Positions 17,008-24,172 of a stretch of 45,543 nt of DNA are shown here, piece after piece (the first letter of the stretch is position 1; every line of letters begins with the position of its first letter). The notes under the pieces are model-generated. The model ran no database searches, had not been told where the DNA came from, and was given only the letters and a program-made list of their open reading frames with translations. The position numbers were made by a program, and so were the translations under genes. Origin of the DNA: a virus; the IMG/VR virus record IMGVR_UViG_3300045999_006694, positions 1 to 45,543 of that record; one strand, written 5' to 3'.

Positions 17008-17930
17008 AAATCACAATCGGTTTCGCCACACACAACGATTTCGACGGGCTTTACTTTTCGATCAATGCTCTTCGCCTGTATCACTCTCACGTGATGCAGG
17101 ATGTTGAATTGATTGTGATAGACAACGCTCCGGATTCACCATGTGGACAGCGAGCGAAGGGGCTTTTCGACCACATCAACGCGGGTATTCAGAGTGGTCA
17201 ACCGGGACATCCATTTTCAGCTCGGTGGATTCCATTCGGCGAAATTCAAGGCACCTCGGCGCCTCGTGACAGGATCTTTTACGAAGCCGCCGGTGACGCT
17301 GTACTGGTGATGGATTCGCACGTTATGCTGGTACCGGGGGCCGTGGAGAAATTACTGGCGTTTTACCGCAGTAATCCAGACTGCAGCGACCTGCTCTCGG
17401 GGCCGCTTCTGCTGGACAGTCACGCGACCGTTTACACGCATTTTACTGACACGTGGCGAGATGGCATGTGGGGCACGTGGGGCATCGACGAACGCGGGCG
17501 GGATATCGACGCGCCACCGTTTTCAATTCCGGCGATGGGACTCGGGTTGTTCAGTTGCCGCAAGAATTCATGGCTCGGATTCAATTCGGGATTCCGAGAA
17601 TTCGGCGGGGAGGAATGGTACATCCATGAGAAATTCCGGAAGGCTGGCCATGATTGCAAATGCCTTCCGTTCCTGCGCTGGCAGCACAGATTCGGCGATC
17701 CGGTTGGAGGGCGAAAATCACCGCTGAGTCTACATGGCAAGGTTCGCAACTACATGCTGGGGCATCAAGAACTTGGGCTAAGCCTTGATCGATTGCGGAA
17801 CCACTACATCTACGGCATCAATGAAGACACGCAGCTGGCCGAATCCCGCGACGGACGATTGACCGCCGCACAGTTCGCGACACTGGCCAGCAATCCGCAG
17901 GCCTACCCCGCTCTCTCTCTGTTCTGCTGA
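17004..17930 (+). CDS. GT-A glycosyltransferase, polypeptide GalNAc-transferase-like
   Basis: 308 residues, ATG 17004. Nucleotide-sugar transferase of the GT2/GT27 type: N-terminal beta strands ITIGFATHNDFDGLYFSI and VELIVIDNAPDS; metal-binding DSH at 104-106 (VMDSHVML), the DxH form used by polypeptide GalNAc-transferases; and IPAMGLGLFSCRK...FREFGGEEWYIHEKFRKAGHDCKCLPFLRWQHRF (177-230, given in part), which parallels the catalytic-region order of that family. No signal or membrane segment, so it should act in the cytoplasm. It follows the Thr-rich tail genes. The acceptor is inferred. Confidence 0.8.
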   Translation: MKITIGFATHNDFDGLYFSINALRLYHSHVMQDVELIVIDNAPDSPCGQRAKGLFDHINAGIQSGQPGHPFSARWIPFGEIQGTSAPRDRIFYEAAGDAVLVMDSHVMLVPGAVEKLLAFYRSNPDCSDLLSGPLLLDSHATVYTHFTDTWRDGMWGTWGIDERGRDIDAPPFSIPAMGLGLFSCRKNSWLGFNSGFREFGGEEWYIHEKFRKAGHDCKCLPFLRWQHRFGDPVGGRKSPLSLHGKVRNYMLGHQELGLSLDRLRNHYIYGINEDTQLAESRDGRLTAAQFATLASNPQAYPALSLFC

Positions 17931-17938
17931 GGTGACTC

Positions 17939-18592
17939 GTGAGGATCCCCGCATTCTTGACCGCGCGTGATTTGCTCTCAGTGATTGAGATGGCAAAGAA
18001 GCTGCGCGAAATGAAATCAGTCAGTAGTGTTACGATTATTGACTGTCATTCGACCTACAAGCCGTTGCTGGAAGCCTACTCGAAACTGCCTGGCGGGATC
18101 TCAGTCAGCTATGGCGGAAACGATGGCTGCCGGGCTTTCTGGACTCGCTTCCCAGTCCGCAACTTGTATCCGTTTTACTTGGTCAGTGACGGCGATTTGA
18201 GTATCGACCACTGGACTGGTGACGAAATTCCGATGATGCTCGAGCGACTGCAAAGTCAGCAACATTTGATTAAGGTGGGCTCCGCATTGTCGCTTCATGA
18301 CTTGCCGGACACACCGCTGGCAATGAAGGCGAAATTACACGAAGCCCAGTTCTGGCAGCACACCACTGTGAAGGGCTTTCACGCTGCCGATATCGACACG
18401 ACACTGGCGATTTATCGCACGCCGGACTGGCGTGGATATTATCCAGCTGAACGTTGCTGGATGGCCCAGGCAAAACACCTGCCATGGTATTTGGATGTTG
18501 ATAATTTGCTTCCGGACCACGCGCACTATTTGAGCCGGATCGATCACGTTGAGGGAACACACTGGAGTGGAATACTGAGATGCCGAAACTGA
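17939..18592 (+). CDS. GT-A fold glycosyltransferase
   Basis: 217 residues, GTG 17939 with GAGGTGA just upstream. N-terminal IPAFLTARDLLSVIEMAKKL, then VTIIDCHSTYKPLLEAY and a metal-site region YLVSDGDLSID. This order (start strand, ID-x-x-STY-PLLE, then S/T-D-x-D) is that of a GT2-like family in which I recall variants with the IDNNSTYPPLLEYL signature. Probably a second transferase extending or diversifying the glycan. Overlaps the next gene by 13 bases. Confidence 0.72.
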   Translation: MRIPAFLTARDLLSVIEMAKKLREMKSVSSVTIIDCHSTYKPLLEAYSKLPGGISVSYGGNDGCRAFWTRFPVRNLYPFYLVSDGDLSIDHWTGDEIPMMLERLQSQQHLIKVGSALSLHDLPDTPLAMKAKLHEAQFWQHTTVKGFHAADIDTTLAIYRTPDWRGYYPAERCWMAQAKHLPWYLDVDNLLPDHAHYLSRIDHVEGTHWSGILRCRN

Positions 18593-19377
18593 CACCGCTT
18601 GTAACTTGGATCACACCGACTTATTGCAGGCCGGAAACGCTTTCAAATTTGCTGGCGTGCTTTCTCGCACAGGATTACCCTCGGGAGCATTTACGGCTAT
18701 TGGTTCTCGACGATGCTGATCAGTATTCGCGTGAATGCCGTGGAGACAGCTGGGAGATCGTTTCGATTGGAAGGCGATTCAACAGCTTGCCGGCAAAATT
18801 CAACGCGCTGGTGGGGCTGTGCGAAACCCGTGACGAGTCGGATATCATCATTGTGGCAGAAGATGACGATTCATTCCTTCCGTGGCATACCAGCGCCCAC
18901 GTCAAAGCACTGGCCGACGGCGATTACTCGAAGCCGTCGCGAGTGCTGAGTGATTATGGATGCAACCCGGGCAGCTGGATCACCGAAAAGGCTGACGGGC
19001 GGTTTCACGGATCGATTGCATTCCTTCGCACGCATTGGGCAGAGCGTTGTGGGTGGCCGCTGACCGATCAGGCGAATTTTGATCAGCAGATGATGAGCCA
19101 CTTTGCCGCAGCTGGCCGCACGGTTGACCCGTGCGAGTTCGCGCCGCCCTCGTATGTGTTCAGGTGGCACACCAACAACTATCATGGGCAATCACTGGCT
19201 GATGGTCCCGGGGATTGTGAGTGGTACCGCAACCACGAGCTGAAACGCTTTGACCGCACGCGGATCTATTCACGGCAGCCGATTTTCGACCGATACACTG
19301 AGGCGCTGTATGCACGCATCCACGATCTGCAATCCATGGAATCCGATGCCGGGCTGGCTGCATCCGGGGGCACTTGA
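18580..19377 (+). CDS. Family 2 glycosyltransferase
   Basis: 265 residues, ATG 18580. Classical GT2 start LVTWITPTYCRPETLSNLLACFLAQDYP, then LLVLDDADQYS, and EDDDSFLPWH (around residue 94) as the DxD metal site. The third consecutive transferase of the cluster; no transmembrane segment. Substrate unknown. The 3' end overlaps the next gene by about 30 bases. Confidence 0.82.
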   Translation: MPKLTPLVTWITPTYCRPETLSNLLACFLAQDYPREHLRLLVLDDADQYSRECRGDSWEIVSIGRRFNSLPAKFNALVGLCETRDESDIIIVAEDDDSFLPWHTSAHVKALADGDYSKPSRVLSDYGCNPGSWITEKADGRFHGSIAFLRTHWAERCGWPLTDQANFDQQMMSHFAAAGRTVDPCEFAPPSYVFRWHTNNYHGQSLADGPGDCEWYRNHELKRFDRTRIYSRQPIFDRYTEALYARIHDLQSMESDAGLAASGGT

Positions 19378-20044
19378 TGACCCGATGGCCCCCGCCAATT
19401 ACAGCGACAATCGGGGGTGTTTCGATGCGATCGGGGTGCCTTATCTGTTCGGTGTTTACGGCACTGATGGGGAGACGCTAATCGATGTTTGCCGTCGCAT
19501 TCTGCAGACCACAGGTTATCTATCGCCCTACGCTGACCAGCAATTTCTGGACGATCTGATCGCGACTGAGGGCCCCGAAAAAGCCCAGCGGATTTTCTTC
19601 GACATCTACAACTGGCAGTTTTGCACAAGGCGAAATCTGCAATCTGCAACTGGTGCACAGGGTGGCTTCTTCTGGTTCGGATCGCAGCGCGAACACCCGA
19701 AATGGACGGGGAAATTGTACACCATCCAGGCGAACGAATACCTTCCGCCGGGTGCGTTATTCGCAGAGCCGCCTTCAGAGCCACCAGTTGCGGGACGGCC
19801 CACGATTTTGCAAGGCGACGACTTGCGAAGGTGGTCCATGTATCCACGTACTGCGCCATCCTCGGTGAGCAGTCCGACACCATACAACGTCTGGCAGTCG
19901 TACGACGCTGCAGATGGGAGCACGATCAATCAGCCGGCAGACCTGTATCGGGCGGGCGTGTTCCCGTTTCCGGAGGTGATTTTGTGGGGCTGCAGTCCGG
20001 AAAATTTGATGCAGCGGGTTTTCCTGAGACCGTTGCAACCGTGA
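19346..20044 (+). CDS. Unknown protein closing the late operon
   Basis: 232 residues from ATG 19346; ATG 19385 (MAPANYSDNRGC) is an alternative. Mixed protein with NRGCFDAIGVPYLFGVYG, then TLIDVCRRILQTTGYLSPYADQQFLDDLI and FFDIYNWQFCTRRN. No recognised domain. It lies between the glycosyltransferases and the promoter region, at the end of the structural operon, so a minor virion or glycan-related role is possible. Confidence 0.55.
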   Translation: MPGWLHPGALDDPMAPANYSDNRGCFDAIGVPYLFGVYGTDGETLIDVCRRILQTTGYLSPYADQQFLDDLIATEGPEKAQRIFFDIYNWQFCTRRNLQSATGAQGGFFWFGSQREHPKWTGKLYTIQANEYLPPGALFAEPPSEPPVAGRPTILQGDDLRRWSMYPRTAPSSVSSPTPYNVWQSYDAADGSTINQPADLYRAGVFPFPEVILWGCSPENLMQRVFLRPLQP

Positions 20045-20100
20045 AAACACTGGGTTTAATGTGGTTTTCGTCGATTTTTGCAAAATTCAACGAAATGCGG

Positions 20101-20138
20101 TGAAACGGGGTTGTTTCATTTACCGAAAGTGTTAATAT
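20101..20138 (+). promoter_or_regulatory. Candidate early promoter with inverted repeat
   Basis: TTGTTT (20111-20116), 16 bases, then TAATAT (20133-20138): a sigma70-like arrangement ahead of the early region. The inverted repeat TGAAAC/GTTTCA (20101-20118) overlaps the -35. The spacer contains CATTTACCGAAAGTG (20117-20131), nearly identical to a 15-mer at 42503-42517. The rest of 20045-20222 has no gene; a small hairpin CCAGC/GCTGG lies near 20184-20198. Confidence 0.5.
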
Positions 20139-20222
20139 ACCGGTGTCGACGCAAGACGGTGCGAACGACAAGGTGACACGCAAGCCAGCAGGTAGCTGGC
20201 GAACTTCTTAGGGATTCGAGAA

Positions 20223-20696
20223 ATGAACGCACTTCCAGCCGAAGCTTTCACGGAACTGGTAAACCTGACCACGCGCAACGAAGCTGGTCAGCATTTCACA
20301 GAGTGGTCAATGCACTTCGTTAAGCTGCAGTCTGCCGGGCTGATTGACATCACGATGCCCGTGCATTCAAAGACCGGCATGGCCTACGACAGCAAGCACT
20401 GGACCATGGGAATCACCGAATTTGGTGAGCGAGTCGTGAAGGCATACCAGACCGGCTACGAGAACGCAGACGAGTGCTGCCAGGATTCCGGTAGCAACTG
20501 CATTCCGAGTGGTGGCTGGGATGCGTGGATGATCGAAGGCGTGGGCGGTGACGACGCTTGCAGGATTCTCGGCGAAGATCCAGGCGAGTCCGCTGACGGC
20601 TGGTCCGAGGCGATGCAACTGCTGCTGCAGGCCTATGCAGCTGGTGGTGCGGCATGCTGCGAGGCACGCGAAGCGGAAGAGGATGCGGGACGATAG
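20223..20696 (+). CDS. Early protein of unknown function
   Basis: 157 residues, ATG 20223, the first gene after the candidate promoter. Acidic, with a helical N-terminus (AFTELVNLTTRNEAGQHFTEW), a Cys-containing middle (ECCQDSGSNC) and a helical C-terminus (WSEAMQLLLQAYAAGGAACC). First early genes often encode host-takeover factors; nothing here identifies one. Confidence 0.65.
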   Translation: MNALPAEAFTELVNLTTRNEAGQHFTEWSMHFVKLQSAGLIDITMPVHSKTGMAYDSKHWTMGITEFGERVVKAYQTGYENADECCQDSGSNCIPSGGWDAWMIEGVGGDDACRILGEDPGESADGWSEAMQLLLQAYAAGGAACCEAREAEEDAGR

Positions 20697-20722
20697 CCCA
20701 GCTGTTGCGACAGGTGCGATAA

Positions 20723-20748
20723 CCCCGCCGCGGTGGCGGGGTGTTTTT
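20723..20748 (+). terminator. Intrinsic terminator
   Basis: CCCCGCC / GGCGGGG (20723-20729 and 20735-20741), 5-base loop, then TG and five T. It ends just before the ribosome binding site of the next gene, so part of the transcript probably stops here. Confidence 0.85.
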
Positions 20749-20763
20749 CATGAAAGAGCCACA

Positions 20764-21015
20764 ATGACTGAGCAACTCCTGCAATCAACGGGCTTCACGT
20801 GGGAAGTCACCTGCTTCGCCGATGGCAATCGTCGCAAGCGGCTGGGCGTCTGGTACATTCGATCGAAAACCCGGCAGGGAGCGAAAGACGCAGCGAATAA
20901 AATCAGCGGTGGAAAGCATGCCATTGCATGGCCGTGGGATCCGGGACGCGATTTGCGAGCGTCGGAATACATTCGTGCAGTAGTAGATAACAAAGAAACG
21001 AAGGTGACTCAGTGA
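20764..21015 (+). CDS. Small early protein
   Basis: 83 residues, ATG 20764, directly after a terminator; a longer reading of the same frame would cross that terminator and is not accepted. Contains GFTWEVTCFADGNRRKRLGVWYI and RQGAKDAANKI, suggesting a small alpha/beta fold. Function unknown. The stop overlaps the next GTG (GTGA). Confidence 0.6.
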   Translation: MTEQLLQSTGFTWEVTCFADGNRRKRLGVWYIRSKTRQGAKDAANKISGGKHAIAWPWDPGRDLRASEYIRAVVDNKETKVTQ

Positions 21016-21350
21016 CGAATTCGCAGGAAAATAAGATTCAGGAACTGGAGCAGCAGCTGGCTGGGTGGATGCACTACAGCGAGCACTTGAAGCAGGGAGC
21101 TGCTGAACAAAAGGAAATAATTCGGTCTCTGGTCGGGCAGATCGACAAGCTGAAGGCGCAGGCCAGCACGCAGCAACCGATGGCAGAACCACTGCTAATG
21201 GAGATGTTTGCCCTCCAGTTGGCCTCTACCGAATGGGTGGCAACGGAAATCTGTGACGACCAGCATCCGGAAACACGACTGGCGTGGGTGCGTCGTGTAT
21301 GGTCCACCGCTGCGTTGCTGACGCAAGAAAGACCAAAGGTGAGCCAGTGA
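21012..21350 (+). CDS. Coiled-coil early protein
   Basis: 112 residues from GTG 21012 (AAGGTGA upstream). Residues ~5-55 form a strong coiled coil (KIQELEQQLAGW..., EQKEIIRSLVGQIDKLKAQ). The C-terminal part (LASTEWVATEICDDQHPETRLAWVRRVW) is helical. Function unknown. It overlaps the next mini-gene by four bases. Confidence 0.65.
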   Translation: MTNSQENKIQELEQQLAGWMHYSEHLKQGAAEQKEIIRSLVGQIDKLKAQASTQQPMAEPLLMEMFALQLASTEWVATEICDDQHPETRLAWVRRVWSTAALLTQERPKVSQ

Positions 21351-21442
21351 CTGAACCGCACGTTTATTCGATCCTGTTTGCGTTTGCCATTGGTTTTCTG
21401 ATCGTGTTCGGTTCGAAATCCTCAGATGATGACTCATGGTAA
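21347..21442 (+). CDS. 31-residue single-span membrane protein
   Basis: GTG 21347 overlaps the previous stop (GTGA) and is preceded by AAGGTGAG. One hydrophobic helix (YSILFAFAIGFLIVFG) is followed by a short polar tail ending DDDSW. The coupling and clean membrane span make it a credible small gene. The topology suggests an inner-membrane peptide; role unknown. Confidence 0.6.
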   Translation: MTEPHVYSILFAFAIGFLIVFGSKSSDDDSW

Positions 21443-21529
21443 TTGTGGCCACTGTTCACAACACGCACACCGCGAATTGACAGATCGCAATCCCGGTTTG
21501 GATCTGGGTGGCTGGGCCGAAATTCCTTG

Positions 21530-21542
21530 GTCAATGATTGAC
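21530..21542. repeat. 13-bp perfect dyad before csrA
   Basis: GTCAAT-G-ATTGAC, a perfect odd-centred palindrome 30 bases upstream of the csrA start. Too tight for an RNA hairpin, so it would be a protein-binding operator if functional. The surrounding 21443-21571 has no gene I accept. Confidence 0.4.
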
Positions 21543-21571
21543 TGTGCGTGGTTTTTTTCGAAAGGGAATTC

Positions 21572-21763
21572 ATGTTGGTTTTAACTCGCAGGAAAGAAGA
21601 AGAAATTGTGATCCGGTTTGGCAATCAGGCCGTGCAAATCAAGGTGACTGCCTGCAGTAACGACCGGGTTTCACTGGGATTTACCGCAGCTCAGGGCGTA
21701 GCGATAAACCGGCTGGAAATTGACCAGCGAATACAACAGGAAGCAGCCGTGACCGAGGGCTGA
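21572..21763 (+). CDS. csrA: CsrA-family translational regulator
   Basis: 63 residues, the normal CsrA length. It opens MLVLTRRKEEEIVI, as cellular CsrA does, and ends VAINRLEIDQRIQQEAA, matching CsrA's VSVHREEIYQRIQAE. L4 and the Arg equivalent to R44, both RNA-binding, are present. CsrA dimers bind GGA motifs in mRNA leaders and block or aid translation. ATG 21572 is fixed by AAAGGGA at 21561-21567, itself a GGA site, so autoregulation is possible. Several accessory-gene leaders in this genome also contain GGA in unstructured CA-rich sequence. Confidence 0.88.
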   Translation: MLVLTRRKEEEIVIRFGNQAVQIKVTACSNDRVSLGFTAAQGVAINRLEIDQRIQQEAAVTEG

Positions 21764-21907
21764 AATCCGCTGCCGTCGTTTCCTGGCGGATCGGTTGGGC
21801 GACTGCAGAGAGCCCGCGTGGCATGACGCAATCCTGCAGCTGAGTACTCCGAGAGTGTTCTGGCGTTGGTGGAAGCGCTGCAGTCCTCACAAGGCTGCCG
21901 GAGTAAT

Positions 21908-21935
21908 GCCGCAACGGTGCGGCGCGTTTGTTTTT
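21908..21935 (+). terminator. Intrinsic terminator
   Basis: GCCGCA / TGCGGC (21908-21913 and 21918-21923) with ACGG loop, then TTTGTTTTT. Closes the csrA unit. The stretch 21764-21907 upstream has no accepted gene; it holds an ATCCGC/GCGGAT inverted repeat and several GGA triplets. Confidence 0.75.
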
Positions 21936-21952
21936 GGTGACGGAGGTGTGTT

Positions 21953-22852
21953 GTGGAATTCAGTTTTGATCAGCTATTCAAGCCACCCGCAAAGACTGGG
22001 CAACCGGTGGCGCAGCAGGTAACAACCCCAGCGATTCAGCCATTGCCGGAGGTTTCGCAGATTGAAAAACGCGCTTGGTTTGTGTTTGACCTAGAGACTG
22101 TCCCAGATGAGACTCGCACGCCGAAGCCGGAGGCCAAACAGCCGGAGCCGCGGCCAGTGGTACGGTGTGATTTAGCCGAACTGCTGAAGCGAGCCATCGC
22201 GGACATTAAACCAGTATTGAGTAAGCTGGCTGAGTCGCAACTGCGGGAGCTGACTACTATTGAAGGCGCGGGCAAAAACCGGGCAACATTGCTTGCTGCG
22301 ATCAACGATGAAATCGAGATCCTGACGGGCTGCGATATGTCGGAAATCGAGGAATGGCGGAAGCTGAGCTTCAACCCGTTTGGCTGCAGAATCGTGGCTA
22401 TTGGCGTGGCCACTCCTACCGCAGTCTACGCTGAGGTAGCGAGGAACTTGGACGAAGAGCGGGCCATGCTGACTAAGCTGTGGGGCTTTATCAACATCTG
22501 CTCAACGCGAATCGGCTACAACATCAACGCCTTCGACGATGCAGTAATCATCGGGCGTTCGATCATGCTGGGAGTGCCGACGCAGAACCCGCTGGATCGA
22601 CGGCGATTCGGGAACCGCGAGGCCATTGACCTGATGACGGCGATATTTCCAGCCGGTCAGCCGATGAAACTGAAGGAGCTGTGCCGCCTACTGCAGATCG
22701 TGCCGCCAGCTGGTTACGAGATGAGCGGGGATAAGGTGCTCGACCATGTCGAGGCTGGTGACTATGAGACTGTACTGAAGTACGTTCACAGTGACGCGAT
22801 TATTGAGCGGGAATTGCTACTCAAGATCCGCGATTACGTGAAGCTGGACTGA
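21953..22852 (+). CDS. DEDD-type 3'-5' exonuclease (PolB exonuclease-like)
   Basis: 299 residues, GTG 21953 with GGAGG upstream. Catalytic motifs of RNase H-fold DEDD exonucleases: I, FVFDLETVPDE (D46, E48); II, GYNINAFDDAVII; III, YVHSDAIIERELL. About 80 residues rich in charged helices separate motif I from the strand CRIVAIGVA, an insertion relative to minimal exonucleases. It probably processes DNA ends or proofreads alongside the adjacent RecT-like annealing protein. Confidence 0.8.
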   Translation: MEFSFDQLFKPPAKTGQPVAQQVTTPAIQPLPEVSQIEKRAWFVFDLETVPDETRTPKPEAKQPEPRPVVRCDLAELLKRAIADIKPVLSKLAESQLRELTTIEGAGKNRATLLAAINDEIEILTGCDMSEIEEWRKLSFNPFGCRIVAIGVATPTAVYAEVARNLDEERAMLTKLWGFINICSTRIGYNINAFDDAVIIGRSIMLGVPTQNPLDRRRFGNREAIDLMTAIFPAGQPMKLKELCRLLQIVPPAGYEMSGDKVLDHVEAGDYETVLKYVHSDAIIERELLLKIRDYVKLD

Positions 22853-22871
22853 GTCGATTTCTGTTTGTTGG

Positions 22872-22908
22872 CCGGGCCGCGTGGTCCGGTATGTGTGAGG
22901 GTTTTTTT
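22872..22908 (+). terminator. Probable intrinsic terminator
   Basis: CCGGGCC / GGTCCGG (22872-22878 and 22883-22889; one G-U pair), followed after a 12-base gap by seven T (22902-22908). The gap makes it weaker than the others. Confidence 0.5.
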
Positions 22909-22923
22909 GTTGCGAGGTGTTCC

Positions 22924-23925
22924 ATGTCGGTTGGTTTGGAAAAGTTGTCTGAGGCGGAAACAAAGTCCGCGAACGCCATGGCGGTATATTCGAAAATCGC
23001 TGACCCATTGGCTGCCGTGCAGCAGCTTGGGGAACAGTTCTTTAAGTCGCAGATCATGCGAGTTAGCACGCCAGGAGACGGTGCTGTCTTGGCTCTCACG
23101 TGTCTCTGCGAGGGCATTACACCGCTGGAGTTCGTGCGGACGTACCACATTATCGAAGGCCGCCCAGCGATGCGAGCGGATGCGATGGCGGCCAAGTTCT
23201 TGGCGGCTGGTGGGTCGATTGAGTGGCAGGAACTCGGCGAGCATGGCAAGCCAGCGTCTGCGGTATTTGCCTTCGGCCGTCAAACAATTCCAATGTCGTT
23301 TTCGCTGGAGGACGCGCGGCGAATGCTGGGCAAAACCAAAGACGGCGCGGACGTCATTGATAAGCCAAACTCAAATTGGCAGAAGGACCCGGGAGCGATG
23401 CTCCGGGCTCGACTGGTGAGCAAGGCTGTTCGGATTTTGGCACCTCACATTGTGGCTGGCGTCTACACACCTGAGGAACTGCAGGACGTGGGTGAATCTG
23501 TTACGCAGGCCGCTCCAGCACGGACCAGCAAAAAGGTGAGCCCATCGCCAGCGGCGGAGCCCACGGCAACCACTGAGCCGACACCAGTGACTAACCATGT
23601 GGGCACGGTTATTGACGCAGAATTCACCTTGGTCAACGATACGCAAACCACCGTGACCACAATCCCCCCGGAACATGTGGAGTCTGGCGAAGTATCGCCA
23701 GCGGCAAAAAAGGTTTCGGACGATGACGAGCCGACAACACCTGAGCTGATTACGGAGCTGGTTGCGGTGACGAGCCAGTTTCCCGGCGAAAACGGTGCAC
23801 GCATTACAGCGGACGAAATCCATCGGCGTTTGTGTGCATTCGCTGGGGTTGACAGTCCGCACAAAGCAACGCGCGGGCAGATCCGCAGCCTGATTGGGAG
23901 ATGCCGTGAAGCGCTGTCCCGTTGA
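22924..23925 (+). CDS. RecT-like ssDNA-annealing recombinase
   Basis: 333 residues, ATG 22924 with GAGGTG upstream (an in-frame upstream ATG lies inside the terminator region). The core shows the RecT-type pattern: GITPLEFVRTYHIIEGRPAM, ADAMAAKFLAAGGSIEW, then DPGAMLRARLVSKAVR and GVYTPEEL. The C-terminal ~140 residues are Thr/Pro/Val-rich and disordered, ending in a helical domain (EIHRRLCAFAGV...IRSLIGRCREAL). Such proteins anneal homologous single strands for repair, recombination and module exchange. Next to an exonuclease it forms a Red/RecET-like pair. Confidence 0.78.
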   Translation: MSVGLEKLSEAETKSANAMAVYSKIADPLAAVQQLGEQFFKSQIMRVSTPGDGAVLALTCLCEGITPLEFVRTYHIIEGRPAMRADAMAAKFLAAGGSIEWQELGEHGKPASAVFAFGRQTIPMSFSLEDARRMLGKTKDGADVIDKPNSNWQKDPGAMLRARLVSKAVRILAPHIVAGVYTPEELQDVGESVTQAAPARTSKKVSPSPAAEPTATTEPTPVTNHVGTVIDAEFTLVNDTQTTVTTIPPEHVESGEVSPAAKKVSDDDEPTTPELITELVAVTSQFPGENGARITADEIHRRLCAFAGVDSPHKATRGQIRSLIGRCREALSR

Positions 23926-24172
23926 GTGGCGGCGAATCGTGCACCATGACTTTGGTGATGTGATAGACGAGAGGCGGAACATAGAACATGTGTTGGAGCG
24001 CTGGCACTGGCTTCTGCATTCTCTGATTGATTTGGTTGGGCCAACGGTGGTCTATGACGTTGGTTTGCGTGTTCTCGAATATCCCCCGACGTGGGTGGAT
24101 TCGCATGGCGAGGCCGATCTGGTTGAGTCGGCTGTGTTCGATTTTCTTAGGAGTAAGTACAGTGGGATTTGA
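23906..24172 (+). CDS. Unknown protein in recombination operon
   Basis: 88 residues, GTG 23906 with GGGAGA nearby; overlaps the RecT-like gene by 20 bases. Contains CPVEWRRIVHHDFG, RRNIEHVLERWHWLLHSLID and a C-terminal helix. Unrecognised. Coupling suggests a role in recombination or ssDNA handling. Confidence 0.6.
   Translation: MKRCPVEWRRIVHHDFGDVIDERRNIEHVLERWHWLLHSLIDLVGPTVVYDVGLRVLEYPPTWVDSHGEADLVESAVFDFLRSKYSGI

Noticed and set aside
21400-21430. tRNA-like GGTTCGAAATC
   Set aside because: No cloverleaf around it; it lies in a small membrane ORF. No tRNA was found anywhere in the window.
21795-22022. 75-codon frame after csrA
   Set aside because: Crosses the terminator at 21908 and overlaps the exonuclease N-terminus; odd composition.
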